A stretch of DNA of 64,000 nt from the NCBI GenBank assembly GCA_014843695.1, contig CM026386.1, positions 18,589,811 to 18,653,810 of the forward strand, given 5' to 3'. The notes below the pieces were generated by a model. The model ran no database searches and was not told the DNA's origin. It saw nothing but the letters and a program-made list of their open reading frames with translations. This document shows, in pieces, positions 1 through 11,136 of this stretch; within the stretch, counting starts at the first letter, position 1; each line of letters opens with the position of its first letter. A program made the position numbers and the translations under genes. This DNA is from Archivesica marissinica. Taxonomy: Eukaryota > Mollusca > Bivalvia > Venerida > Vesicomyidae.

Positions 1-1678
1 AGCAACAGACTGGAGCTACATTACAGCAGCAGACCGGAGCTACATTACAGCAGCAGACTAGAGCTAAATTACAGCAGCAGACCGGAGCTACATTACAGCA
101 GCAGACCGGAGCTACATTACAGCAGCAGACGGAGCTACATTACAGCAACAGACCGGAGCTACATTACAGCAGCAGACTGGAGCTACATTACAGCAGCAGA
201 CCGGAGCTAAATTACAGCAGCAGACTAGAGCTACATTACAGCAGCAGACCAGAGCTAAATTACAGCAACAGACTGGAGCTACATTACAGCAGCAGACCGG
301 AGCTACATTACAGCAGCAGACTAGAGCTAAATTACAGCAGCAGACTGGAGCTACATTCCAGCAGCAGACCAGAGCTAAATTTCAGCAGCAGACCGGAGCT
401 ATATTACAGCAACAGACCGGAGCTACATTACAGCAGCAGACCGGAGCTACATTACAGCAGCAGACCGGAGCTAAATTACAGCAGCAGACTAGAGCTACAT
501 TACAGCAGCAGACCAGAGCTAAATTACAGCAACAGACTGGAGCTACATTACAGCAGCAGACCGGAGCTACATTACAGCAGCAGACTAGAGCTAAATTACA
601 GCAGCAGACTGGAGCTACATTCCAGCAGCAGACCAGAGCTACATTACAGCAGCAGACGGAGCTACATTACAGTAGCAGACTAGAGCTAAATTACAGCAGC
701 AGACTAGAGCTACATTACAGCAGCAGACCGGAGCTACATTACAGCAGCAGACCGGAGCTACATTACAGCAGCAGACCGGAGCTACATTACAGCAGCAGAC
801 CGGAGCTACATTACAGCAACAGCAGCTACATTACAGCAGCAGTCAGGAGCTACATTACAGCAGCAGACAGGAGCTAAATTACAGCAGCAGACCGGAGCTA
901 CATTATAGCAGCAGACCGGAGCTACATTACAGCAACAGACCGGAGCTACATTACAGCAGCAGACTGGAGCTAAATTACAGCAACAGACCGGAGCTACATT
1001 ACAGCAGCAGACCAGAGCTACATTACAGCAGCAGACCGGAGCTACATTACAGCAGCAGACCGGAGCTACATTACAGCAGCAGACCGGAGTACATTACAGC
1101 AGCAGACTGGAGCTACATTACAGCAGCAGACCGGAGCTACATTACAGCAGCAGACCAGAGCTACATTACAGCAGCAGACTGGAGCTACATTACAGCAGCA
1201 GACCAGAGCTACATTACAGCAGCAGACCGGAGCTACATTACAGCAGCAGACTGGAGCTACATTACAGCAGCAGACCGGAGCTACATTACAGCAGCAGACC
1301 GGAGCTACATTACAGCAGCAGACCGGAGCTACATTACAGCAGCAGACCGGAGCTACATTACAGCAGCAGACCGGAGCTACATTACAGCAGCAGACCGGAG
1401 CTACATTACAGCAGCAGATCGGAGCTACATTACAGCAACAGACCGGAGCTACATTACAGCAGCAGACTGGAGCTAAATTACAGCAGCAGACCGGAGCTAC
1501 ATTACAGCAGCAGACCGGAGCTACATTACAGCAGCAGATCGGAGCTACAACAGCAACAGACTGGAGCTCCATTACAGCAGCAGACCGGAGCTAAATTACA
1601 GCAACAGACTGGAGCTAAATTACAGCAACAGATCGGAGCTAAATTACAGCAACAGATCGGAGCTACAACAGCAACAGA
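1..1678. repeat. 24-bp minisatellite array (about 70 units)
   Basis: Near-identical direct units of 24 bp built from GGAGCTACATTAC followed by AGCAGCAGAC, continuing off the left edge. Variation is mostly single-base (ACC/ACT, ACATT/AAATT, CAGCAG/CAGCAA), with a few indels such as at 128 and 1090. Because 24 is a multiple of three, a minus-strand frame stays open over 1066-1572 as an eight-residue CCCNVAPV-type repeat. It has no non-repeat domain, and indels break the frame elsewhere, so I do not call it coding. Confidence 0.97.
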
Positions 1679-1680
1679 CA

Positions 1681-1980
1681 GAGTGTTTGTAAAGTTATCA
1701 AACATTTCAGTTTTAAGTAGATAAATATTTATGTCTTGTGCTCCATCTGCTGAGTATTATTGTAGTTTATTGTACGTCATAATTGAATATCCCTGGCAAG
1801 TATGGCAATGTGATGGGTAATGGATGATGTTAAGACGCCTTTCGAAAGATAAATAATTGTTTAAATGAATCTGCTTGTGTCATCTCATCCAATTTTACTC
1901 AATTTGTTCATGTCTTTTATTGCAGTGTAATTATGTTTGCACATGATAACTTAATGTACATGCTTGAATAACAGGTGTAG
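1681..1980. other. unassigned spacer
   Basis: AT-rich sequence between two arrays. No open frame, recognised repeat end or RNA feature was seen. Confidence 0.6.
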
Positions 1981-1984
1981 ATGA

Positions 1985-3010
1985 AGATGAAAAATCCTGC
2001 CCTGCCCTGTCCTGCTGCCTGTCTTGCCTGCCCTGTCCTACATGCCCTGTCCTACCTGCCCTGTCCTACATGCCCTATCCTGCCTGCCATGTCCTATTTG
2101 CCCTGTCCTACCTGCCCTGTCCTACATGCCCTGTCCTACATGCCCTGTCCTGCCTTGTCCTACATGCCCTGTCCTGCCTACCATGTCCCGCCCTGCCCTG
2201 TCCTACATGCCCTGTCCTACATGCCCTGTCCTACATGCCCTGTCCTGCCTTGTCCTACATGCCCTGTCCTGCCTACCATGTCCCGCCCTGCCCTGCATGC
2301 CCTGTCCTACCTGCCCTGTCCTACAATGCCCTATCCTGCCTTCCATGTCCTATTTGCCCTGTCCTACCTGCCCTGTCCTACATGCCCTGTCCTGCCTTGT
2401 CCTACATGCCCTGTCCTGCCTACCATGTCCCGCCCTGCCCTGCATGCCCTGTCCTGCCGTGCCCTGCCTGGCCCTGCCCTGCATGTCCTACCCTGTCCTG
2501 TTCTGTCCTACATACCCTGTCATGTCTGCCCTGTCCTACATACCCTGTCATGTCTGCCCTGTCCTGTCCTGCCCTGCCCTGCCCTGCCCTGCCCTGCCCT
2601 GCCGCCCTGCCCTGCCCGTCTGTCATGTCTGCCCTGCCCGTCTGTCATGTCTGCCCTGTCCTACATACCCTGTCATGTCTGCCCTGTCCTACATACCCTG
2701 TCATGTCTGCCCTGTCCTACATACCCTGTCATGTCTGCCCTGTCCTACATACCCTGTCATGTCTGCCCTGTCCTACATACCCTGTCATGTCTGCCCTGTC
2801 CTACATACCCTGTCATGTCTGCCCTGTCCTACATACCCTGTCGTGTCTGCCCTGCCCTGCCCGTCTGTCGTGTCTGCCCTGCCCGTCTGTCATGTCTGCC
2901 CTGTCCTACATACCCTGTCATGTCTGCCCTGTCCTACATACCCTGTCGTGTCTGCCCTGCCCTGCCCTGCCCTGCCCTGCCCTGCCCTGTCTGTCTGTCT
3001 GTCTGTGCAG
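1985..3010. repeat. CCCTG-rich complex minisatellite
   Basis: An array built from the pentamer CCCTG and longer units: a 14-bp unit (ATGCCCTGTCCTAC) over about 2030-2450 and a 28-bp unit (two 14-mers, TACATACCCTGTCATG type) over about 2500-2950. Runs of pure CCCTG lie at 2560-2610 and 2955-2990, and a short (GTCT)n tract at 2989-3007. All three plus frames stay open (1981-3090, 2024-3058, 2070-3062) and read as Cys/Pro/Leu-rich repeats. Three open frames on one strand show that the absence of stops comes from composition, not selection for a protein. Confidence 0.95.
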
Positions 3011-3086
3011 CCAGCGAAGAGCCCAATTTACTACAGAAATCAACACGAGTACCAGTAAATAGTACTGCATACTTTGTACATTTCCA

Positions 3087-3333
3087 TTAACCCATTTCAT
3101 TCTGGATACCGTTCAAACGGTATCTGCAAAGAACATAGAGCCAGATCAACCGCCACGGAACATGCCATCTGATCAGGATCTATGCTGTTTGCTATTCAGA
3201 TGATCTTGCTAAGACACTTGGCTATGCAGCAAACAACATAGATCCTGATCAGCACGCAGCGTCACGCTGCGGCTGATCTGGATCTATGTTGTTTGCAAAA
3301 GCCTTTAAATGTATCCAGAATGAAATGGGTTAA
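3087..3333. mobile_element. TM-B MITE, full length
   Basis: A 247-bp element with perfect terminal inverted repeats of about 23 bp including the TTAA ends (left TTAACCCATTTCATTCTGG, right its reverse complement). The interior is an imperfect palindrome with paired ACATAGATCC / GGATCTATG blocks and CAGCGTCACGCTG near 3258-3275. There is no coding capacity. TTAA ends plus CCC termini suit a piggyBac-type non-autonomous element. Confidence 0.88.
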
Positions 3334-3874
3334 TGGAACCATCTTTCACATTGTAATTTCTTACGGTCTTAGTTGATCTGACTGACAGAGTTTTAAATGT
3401 AACATTTTATAGACATATTTCACTTCAACTGATTGGGGACAGTATACATAAATATTAGCTTATTCCATGCAGACTCACGCTTCAAAACTGTTGCTTTGTA
3501 CTTTATCCAGTGGTTTGAACAGCCCATTCAATTTACCATCCTTATGATCACAATATCAGAATAGACTTTAATTTACCAGTTAAATAGTAGAACACACTTC
3601 AACGCCAAAAGCATGCATTAAATTAAGTATATATTTTTTTTCATTCACAAATAAAATACAACATCCATGCACTTGAGCCATTCATCGTACCGTAATTGCC
3701 ACAAATCTGAAGGGGCTCTTATAGTGGAAAATGGGGTGCATGTAAGAAGTGGCACGTGGGAATGATTGAAAGAGTTAAATATCATATAAATTGTTCACGT
3801 CAAGTGAGTACTTACATGAATATTATATTATTATCGTTTAGAATCAAATCTCAAAACCAGAAGTTTTACTAGTC
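3334..3874. other. unassigned AT-rich sequence
   Basis: No gene, array or recognisable transposon end was found. A poly-T run lies near 3635. Confidence 0.55.
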
Positions 3875-4109
3875 TTAACTCTCATTCAACACCAAGTAAC
3901 TGACATGGACTGGTACACGATATTGTTTATAGACAAATAAATTAATCAGAAAATTACATTTGAACCAGTTCATTGATCAAAATGGGTTCTTTTGTCTAAA
4001 AATAGTAATATTACTGGTAAAAATTGCAGATCTCATGATGAGCCATCTCATCTGGATCTACACTTTTTGTAAGCCTAATTAGAGAGGTCTGTGGTGTTGA
4101 AAGGGTTGA
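3875..4109 (+). mobile_element. TM-A MITE, degraded copy
   Basis: Matches the TM-A family: left end near CATTCAACACCAAGTAACTG, the internal GACATGGACTGGT block and the right-end GGTGTTGAAAGGGTTG. The palindromic core is shortened and both ends have lost a perfect TTAA-CCC, which suggests an old insertion. Confidence 0.75.
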
Positions 4110-4366
4110 ACAAGTGAAGTTTGTAACCTTTATGATGGCTGAATTAGATTTGTACATCTCTTTATGCGTTATTTCTTCTTCTTTGTAAATAAATATATCA
4201 CAAAAGGGAGGTAATTCACAAACAACAATTTAGCAAAATGCACTTCATTTGTTGCCAGATCTTCACAACTGTTCAAAATATCTGAATATATCATTATTGA
4301 AATCTAATTCTAACATGACTTAGTATTCTGTTCAATAAAATCATATTATTGAGCCGTTCTATTTTA
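4110..4366. other. unassigned sequence
   Basis: AT-rich; no feature recognised. Confidence 0.5.
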
Positions 4367-4525
4367 TGGCTGTTGAATTGTTTCCCTCGGAAAACACCAA
4401 TTACTTGTGAATGTAAATCATGTGAGGTAATATTACTGTCGGCTTGGCTGTTGAATTGTTTCCCTCGGAAAACATCAATTACTTATGAATGTAAATCATG
4501 TGAGGCAAAATTACTGTCGTCTGTC
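4367..4525. repeat. 78-bp tandem duplication
   Basis: Two consecutive copies of a 78-bp segment, each starting TGGCTGTTGAATTG and including TTTCCCTCGGAAAAC, with few differences. An open frame at 4349-4540 spans both but has no recognisable domain. Confidence 0.9.
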
Positions 4526-4921
4526 TGCAAAACAGTGTGACAGCTAAATGGCAATGTGGCTAAAAATTCCTTTTAATATTAGTTAAAAATGTTTCATGCT
4601 TTTAACATTCTATCAAATTTAACTAATTCATACATTTATAAAAATGTTTGAATGAAACATTTCAGAAAGTTAATTTGCAAATCCGACAGACAAATTTATA
4701 ACAGCAAGAAGAGTAATTAGGTGACACACAGACAAAATAACACAAACATTTATTCACTAATAGCTTTATCTTAGAGGTCACAGTAGAATGGAAATAATAT
4801 TAGCTTTATTATCATTATTTATCGCCAAGCAACACAGTTTGTCATTCTTGGAGATAGGAATTAACCACTTAGTCCTACAAATGTAGTATTACACATAGCC
4901 ACTAAAAATCTGTGGGGGGGG
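4526..4921. other. unassigned AT-rich sequence
   Basis: No recognised feature. It ends in a G9 run at 4914-4922 next to a SINE-3 tail. Confidence 0.5.
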
Positions 4922-5268
4922 GTACGTTTATTTATCGTTGATACTGGTTCCCCAAATGAGGGACGCCTCCTGAAGAGATTAGTCATTTTAGATTGACGCC
5001 TCCTGAAGAGATTAGTCATTTTAGATTGACGCCTCCTGAAGAGATTAATCATTTTAGATTGTTGGAGGATAGTGCAATGATACAGACCCAGACCCATTCC
5101 AGAGTATCCTCTGGTTCTTTTACGTGCACGATGTAAACCACCGACACGAGACCTCGGTTTAAAGTCCCATCTGAAAGACTTAATTTTATTAGGGTCAGCC
5201 GGGGGATCGAACCTATGATCCCTGGATTACCAGTCCAGCGTGTTACCACTAGACTACAGATCCGATCT
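4922..5268 (-). mobile_element. SINE-3 copy with internal 34-bp triplication
   Basis: A tRNA-headed SINE on the minus strand. Its head is at the high-coordinate end: the reverse complement reads ATCTGTAGTC..AGTGGTAACACG (A-box-like) and GGTTCGATCCCC (B-box-like). The tail contains CTCTTCAGGAGGCGTC. A segment with GACGCCTCCTGAAGAG occurs three times in tandem over 4964-5060, where other copies have one. The insertion shares an AAATAAACG-type 3' end with other copies. Confidence 0.88.
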
Positions 5269-5269
5269 G

Positions 5270-5760
5270 ATATTTCTATTACTACAGTGACAGTAACAGC
5301 ATAGTCACCAAAATGGCTGCCCTAACCCCATTCCCCCACCCTCACCTCCCTTTTCCCCCTGGTAGCATTTTCAAAATAATCAACTACTTATAACTTTTTT
5401 TATATATGTATGTATTATTTCATTAATTTTCAGTGGATTTTAGGATTCTTCACGACATATCTGCTCGATTTAATTTTAATTTAACTTTGTTCTTCCCTTT
5501 AAAACATTCCAGGGCCAAATAATATTTTACAAAAGGATGTAATAAACAGAAAGATAAAGACATTTATAATATTTATAATATTTAACTATTTTGTCATTTT
5601 CATATTATATCGCTCTCCAAATCAGTTTTAAACGACTAATCTGTCCGAGGCTACTCAATCTAATCTCAATCTGTATTAAAATTTATTTCAAGTATTCAGA
5701 CATGAAATATACCCCAATTTCATTTGATTAATACCCATTCAAATAAACTGTTGTAACCAA
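5270..5760. other. unassigned sequence
   Basis: C-rich for about 80 bp (5320-5400), then AT-rich. No gene or repeat end recognised. Confidence 0.5.
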
Positions 5761-5769
5761 TTAGAAGGA

Positions 5770-6008
5770 AATTAACACATGCTTTAACCATTTTGACAAA
5801 ATTAATTGAACCTTCATTTCCAATAAACGTTAGAAAAAGTCACACAACAGGTGGACAAACTTATAATCTGTCAATGTATCGTTTATTTTGTTTAAAATGT
5901 ATTGTAGCCTCGTTTGTATGTTTTGTCAATTGTGAAAACCTCATATTTGCATGTTTATACATGTATAGAGTGAAATAAAAGAGATGTTCTGTTCTGTTCT
6001 GTTCTGTT
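5770..6008 (+). mobile_element. possible LINE-type 3' tail ending in (TTCTG)n
   Basis: T-rich sequence with GTGAAATAAAAG at 5970-5981, followed by four to five TTCTG repeats at 5986-6007. A polyadenylation-like AATAAA followed by a short tandem repeat is how some CR1/L2-like LINEs end. No reverse transcriptase sequence is present, so this is a weak structural inference. Confidence 0.3.
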
Positions 6009-6107
6009 TAATTTCTAGCTACAATATGGACCTTAACTCTTATATATATTTTATTATTATTTTACCTGAGTAAAGTATTCACTTACAAACCTGGCAGAAA
6101 ATTACAA

Positions 6108-6371
6108 AGATGGACTGGTAATCCAAGAATCGCAGGTTCGTTCCCCCCCCCCCCACCCCATCTGACCCTAATAAAATTAACAGTCTTACAGATGGGACTT
6201 TAAAATCAAGGTCTTGTGTCGGTGCTGTATACCATGCATGTAATAGAACCAGAGGAGACTCTTGTCTGTATCATTGCACTATCTTCCAACATCTAAAATG
6301 ACTAATCTCTTCAGGAGGTGTCGTTCATATGGGCAACCGATAGCGACGATAAATCAACGTAAAACACATTT
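6108..6371 (+). mobile_element. SINE-3 copy, 5' truncated in the tRNA head
   Basis: Begins in the anticodon-arm equivalent (GGACTGGTAATCCA), followed by GCAGGTTCG (B box) interrupted by a C-rich run at 6139-6158. The body (ACAGTCTTACAGATGGGAC) and tail (CTCTTCAGGAGGTGTCG, GATAAATCAACG) follow the family order. Confidence 0.88.
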
Positions 6372-7106
6372 AAAAAAACACTGTAAAACATGATCCAGAT
6401 TTCATCTTCGGAGCTTCAAAATCAAGCAGTAGGTCATACGGTCATGGTCAATGTCATTGAATGTAAATATTGACTATATTTGCAAAATTGGTAAATATTT
6501 CATGACTGTAGCTTAAAAAACAATTCAGAAGGTAGGCCTTAAAGCACATGCTAACATTTACTTTATAATGTCCGCATTTAATGGCAGGCCACGTTGCATT
6601 ATGGTATACCATTCAATAAATAAGTTCTATTTTTAGAAATAACCACTTGGGTAAGAGAGTGCTATGCATCATAAAATTTCATGCAATTTATGGAAATTTG
6701 AAAAACATCTACGTCTTCAACTTCACCGAGTTACTCTTCAACACCACTGACTAGATATGAATGACAAAACCCTACCGAATAATCTTTAATTTAACATTTA
6801 AATAGAGAATATTGTTTGTTTAAGTGCATCATAAAATTCAAATTCACTGATATAACAATTGCCCCTGTTTCACCATTCAAACACTGAAAGCAATTTTATG
6901 ACAAGTTATACTTGAGAAACAAAACAAAACAAATTTATTTTTATTTTATTTCTAGAAAACTTTTTATGACATGTTTAGGCGAAATTGACAAAATTATGTC
7001 ACGGGCAGATTGAATCCAAAAGCATTCATATGTAAAATAATCTGGATAGATTTGAATGGATGAAAATAGTTATCATTTTTATTCCGCTCACGAAATTCAA
7101 TAATTC
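6372..7106. other. unassigned AT-rich sequence
   Basis: No coding frame above noise, no tandem array and no transposon end recognised. Confidence 0.5.
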
Positions 7107-7436
7107 TGTGGAAGTCGTGATAAGCGCATTGCTAGCACATTTGCTTCATGTGCGAAAGGATCGGAGTTCGAGCCCCACTGGAGCCGTTACGATTGTGCCA
7201 TAAGGCACGGCATTTAAATTGGCACGATTGCTTCAGGTGTGAAAGGCCCTGAATTCCGAGTCCAGCTTTAGCAGTTACAATTGTGCCCTTAGGCAAGGCA
7301 TTTAAATTCCACATTGCCTCTTCTCTCTCCCTCGTGGCAATGGATTCCATCAGGAATGAGGTCGCGAGAGAGTGATTAATATACATTGCAAGAACATTGC
7401 ATTGCAAACGAGTTAAAATAAATTTGAATAAACTAA
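7107..7436 (+). mobile_element. SINE-1 copy with internal head duplication
   Basis: A tRNA-like head (GTCGTGATAAGCGC..GCTAGC A-box region; GGAGTTCGAGCCCC B box) leads to GGAGCCGTTACGATTGTGCC and the tail GAGAGTGATTAATA..GCAAACGAG..AAATAAATTTG. The head/body is repeated in diverged form at 7222-7300 (CTTCAGGTGTGAAAGG, TTACAATTGTGCCC), making a dimer-like copy. Confidence 0.88.
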
Positions 7437-8110
7437 AGCCAAATAATAATTGAAAAGTATAAAAAAAATACTAATTATTTTTTGTATATAAATGTGCTAT
7501 TAGATACACCTGTCGTTTAAACCAAATATTTAACAGACAAACATTAGACTTGATTTAGCCATAGGAACCTACACTAATGCTCATTAGCACAAATTTAAAC
7601 AATTATACATTTTAAACAAGTCAGTCTATGCAAGTGCCAGTTTGATTGAAAATCAACAGCATGCTTATAATCTTTTAATGAAAACAGGCAGCGAATTTAA
7701 CAAACTGCCTCGACTTAAAATTAATATAATACCAATTATTTCACGCAAGACATGCTTTATGACGGATATTCCTATTATACCAATTTTTAACAGAAATGAA
7801 CCTGTTATGAAACCCATCTGGCTGCCGGTCTTTCCTCAACCAACAATTGATCAGCATAAAAAGTGAGCATCCAGCTGTTTTTAATGAAATCAAAGCACCA
7901 TTTTCTGTTAAATATCGGTGGCTGGGGCTGCTATAATATTATATTCCATGAACCAAATTCTTGCAAAATTCAAGCCTTTGTTGCCGTAAATGTTAGAGGT
8001 AATCTCAGAAAGCGCACTGTATCCGCGGAGATTATCTGTGCTTTACAGCTCGATATACATTGGTAGGGAAATCTGTAAATTTGCAATTGGGTTATATATT
8101 GCTTTACAGT
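7437..8110. other. unassigned sequence
   Basis: Two short plus-strand open frames (7642-7866, 7863-8066) show no domain, repeat or codon pattern suggesting a real gene. Otherwise AT-rich. Confidence 0.5.
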
Positions 8111-8473
8111 TTAACCCTTTCCTTCATAGAGATTTAGGTTAACTTAATATACTATTATATCTCCATACAAACAACAACAATTTAGCTATCATGCAGTGAA
8201 TAAGTAGTCACCATATCTATTCCACCTCCATAGATATTACTGGGACTTCATAGAGATTTAGGTAATATACTATTATATATCCATATAAACGACAGCAATT
8301 TAGCTATCATGCAGTGGATAAGTAGTCGGCATATCTATCCCACCTCCATAGATATTACTGGAACTACACGAGATTCTGGCCTTTATTATGAACATTGGTT
8401 TGGCTACTACATTGTCAATGTATGTTGTATTTGTGATGGTGGCAAGAGGTGCTTCTATGGGGGAAAGGGTTAA
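8111..8473 (-). mobile_element. TM-F MITE with internal partial duplication
   Basis: A TTAACCCTTTCC left end and GGAAAGGGTTAA right end bracket a 363-bp element. A segment carrying the CATAGAGATTTAGG..ATATCTATTCCACCTCC block occurs twice (about 8131-8245 and 8248-8361). The GGTTTGGCTACTACATTG block marks the opposite arm. No coding capacity. Confidence 0.85.
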
Positions 8474-8527
8474 CATGATGTACATGGCAACTTAGGGAGA
8501 AACTAATATCATTGCAGCTTGACAATT

Positions 8528-8595
8528 AACCCTTCGCATGCTAGCGGCAGATAAAATCACTTTTGCAAACAGCATAGAGCCAGATCAGACGAAAC
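8528..8595 (+). mobile_element. TM-E left-end fragment
   Basis: TTAACCCTTCGCATGC, then AGATAAAATCACTTT and CATAGAGCCAGATCAGA. It shares its first 45 bp or so with the fragment at 47505. No right end was found; the copy breaks into the degenerate edge of the next array. Confidence 0.65.
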
Positions 8596-9080
8596 AGAAC
8601 TAAAAGAGAATCTGTGCTTTGCAACTTGGCAACACTTAATTCTGTGTTTTGCATTCACACTAAAAGTGAATCTGTGCTTTGCGACTTGGCAACGATTGTG
8701 TGTTTTTATTTATACACATTTATTTTAGATCGATTGCAACTCTTTTGCAATTCTTACAACTCTTATATTAATCACTCTCGACACCCCAGTCCTGATGGAA
8801 TCCATCGCAACGAGGGAGAGAGAAGAAGCAACGTGGAATTTAAATGACTTGCCTAAGCGCACAATCATAACTGCTAAGCTAGGCTCGAACTCGGGGCCTT
8901 TCACACCTGAAGCAAATGCGCCACCACTGCGCTATAACGACTTCCACATGACTTCTGTGTTTTGTGTACACACATACTAGAAGTGAGTCTGTGCCTTGCA
9001 ACTTGCCAAGGATTTTGTGATTTGCAATGACCCTGCAATCTCTCTTGACATGGAGTCTGTGACTAGCATAAACTCTGTAC
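8596..9080. repeat. degenerate left edge of the 25-bp array
   Basis: Diverged units of the form GAATCTGTGCTTTGCAAC recur at about 8608, 8639, 8666, 8950 and 8980. They resemble the homogeneous 25-bp units that start at 9081. A SINE-1 sits inside this edge. Confidence 0.7.
8707..8947 (-). mobile_element. SINE-1 copy, near full length
   Basis: Reverse orientation: tail TTATTTTAGATCGATTGC, central block CGAGGGAGAGAGAAGAAG, B box (GCTCGAACTCGGGGCC) and head end GCGCTATAACGACTTCCAC. Open frames crossing it are incidental. Confidence 0.88.
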
Positions 9081-10395
9081 TATCCAACCACCATGAAATT
9101 TGTGCTTTTCAACCACCATGAAATCTGTGCTTTCCAACCATCATGAAATAGGTGCTTTCCAACCACCATGAAATCTGTGCTTTCCAACCAACCACCATGA
9201 AATCTGTGCTTTCCAACCACCATGAAATAATGTGCTTTCCAACCACCATGAAATCTGTGCTTTTCAACCACCATGAAATCTGTGCTTTCCAACTACCATG
9301 AAATATGTGCTTTCCAACCACCATGAAATATGTGCTTTCCAACCATCATGAAATATGTGCTTTCCAACTACCATGAAATATGTGCTTTCCAACCAAACAC
9401 CATGAAATCTGTGCTTTCCAACCATCATGAAATATGTACTTTCCAACTACCATGAAATATGTGCTTTCCAACCAAACACCATGAAATCTGTGCTTTCCAA
9501 CCATCATGAAATATGTGCTTTCCAACTACCATGAAATATGTGCTTTCCAACCAACCACAATGAAATCTGTGCTTTCCAACCAACCACCATGAAATCTGTG
9601 CTTTCCAACCAACCACCATGAAATATGTGCTTTCCAACCACCATGCAATAATGTGCTTTCCAACCACCATGAAATCTGTGCTTTCCAACCACCATGAAAT
9701 AATGTACTTTCCAACCACCATGAAATCTGTGCTTTCCAACCACCATGAAATATGTGCTTTCCAACCACCATGAAATATGTGCTTTCCAACCACCATGAAA
9801 TATGTGCTTTCCAACCACCATGAAATCTGTGCTTTCCAACCACCATGAAATCTGTGCTTTCCAACCACCATGAAATCTGTGCTTTCCAACCACCATGAAA
9901 TCTGTGCTTTCCAACCACCATGAAATATGTGCTTTCCAACCATCATGAAATCTGTGCTTTCCAACCACCATGAAATATGTGCTTTCCAACCATCATGAAA
10001 TATGTGCTTTCCAACCACCATGAAATATGTGCTTTCCAACCATCATGAAATCTGTGCTTTCCAACCACCATGAAATCTGTGCTTTCCAACCACCATGAAA
10101 TATGTGCTTTCCAACCACCATGAAATATGTGCTTTCCAACCACCATGAAATCTGTGCTTTCCAACCACCATGAAATATGTGCTTTCCAACCATCATGAAA
10201 TATGTGCTTTCCAACCACCATGAAATATGTGCTTTCCAACCATCATGAAATATGTGCTTTCCAACCACCATGAAATATGTGCTTTCCAACCATCATGAAA
10301 TATGTGCTTTCCAACCACCATGAAATATGTGCTTTCCAACCATCATGAAATCTGTGCTTTCCAACCACCATGAAATATGTGCTTTCCAACCATCA
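9081..10395. repeat. 25-bp minisatellite array (about 52 units)
   Basis: Tandem units of 25 bp (CCAACCACCATGAAAT then MTGTGCTTT, M = A or C). CACC and CATC versions tend to alternate in the right half, giving a local 50-bp higher-order period over about 9920-10390. Some units gain 4 bp (CCAACCAACC). Twenty-five is not a multiple of three, but 75 bp contains no stop on the minus strand, so several overlapping 60-204 residue frames stay open. They are not genes. Confidence 0.97.
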
Positions 10396-10837
10396 CTTTG
10401 TTATCACACCTAGCACAGAAGCCATGTTCTGCAACGTGACTTTTCGATCACACCTGACCTGGAATCTGTGCTATGTAATCACACATGACTTTGCAGCAGC
10501 TCAGTAAGGAAGGCAGAAGTTACTGACTACATTACTGCTTGTAATACATATTCTATATATCATTGCCAGCCGTCACTGACAAACCAGAAATACAAAGTTA
10601 ATAGCATAACCTGTATTTCTCATTACCCTAGAGGCAAACCAAGTCTGGGGAATAGGAACAGATTGACCCACCACATCGACAGCCCTGCCATTCTCATCGA
10701 CATTCCACAGAGACACTACAGGCCCTTTTTATTGTCCCAATGGCTTGCTCTAGGACCATTAGCACCAGTTGTCCTAATGAGTTTGGTGATATATCACTGC
10801 CCTTTTGTTACAATTTATCATCATGTCATGGACTGGT
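10396..10837. other. unassigned sequence after the array
   Basis: The first 100 bp contain diverged array-like words (GGAATCTGTGCTATG at 10451). The rest shows no recognised feature. Confidence 0.5.
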
Positions 10838-11010
10838 GGTGAGTTTTGGGGTTTCCATCTCAAAATTCTTCAAATTTTCTGCATGACTTGCTGACTTATA
10901 TTGTATTGCCCCAGCTGCAATGATTATGAGTTTTGGGGTTCCATCTCAAAATTCTTCAAATTTTCTGCATCACCTGCCCACTATATTGTATTACCTCGGC
11001 TGCAATGATT
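10838..11010. repeat. tandem duplication of about 90 bp
   Basis: Two adjacent copies of a segment beginning GAGTTTTGGGGT and containing CTCAAAATTCTTCAAAT and TATTGTATT, separated by small indels. Confidence 0.88.
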
Positions 11011-11105
11011 GATTGTTAAAAAGTGTGGCATTATCATATAAATAAAAGAACTTTTGACAGGACTTTTGTTCAGGTGAGAAGTTCTCTTGTCTTCAATATA
11101 AACGC

Positions 11106-11136
11106 TGTGTGTTTTACGTTTATTTATCGTTGCTAC
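11106..11136 (-). mobile_element. SINE-3 tail remnant abutting an array
   Basis: TTTTACGTTTATTTATCG followed by TTGCTACCAG is the extreme 3' end of SINE-3 in reverse orientation. It is cut off at the point where the 40-bp array starts. Confidence 0.75.

Noticed and set aside
1066..1572. CCCNVAPV repeat protein resembling a cysteine-rich shell or metal-binding protein
   Set aside because: Only one frame of a 24-bp array, broken by indels; no signal peptide or unique termini.
1985..3010. Telomere-like or centromeric repeat
   Set aside because: The units do not match TTAGGG or another telomere motif, and the array is short. Nothing indicates a centromere.
1981..3090. Cys/Pro/Leu-rich frames of 330-369 codons
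   Set aside because: All three plus frames are open over the same CCCTG-rich array, so openness is compositional.
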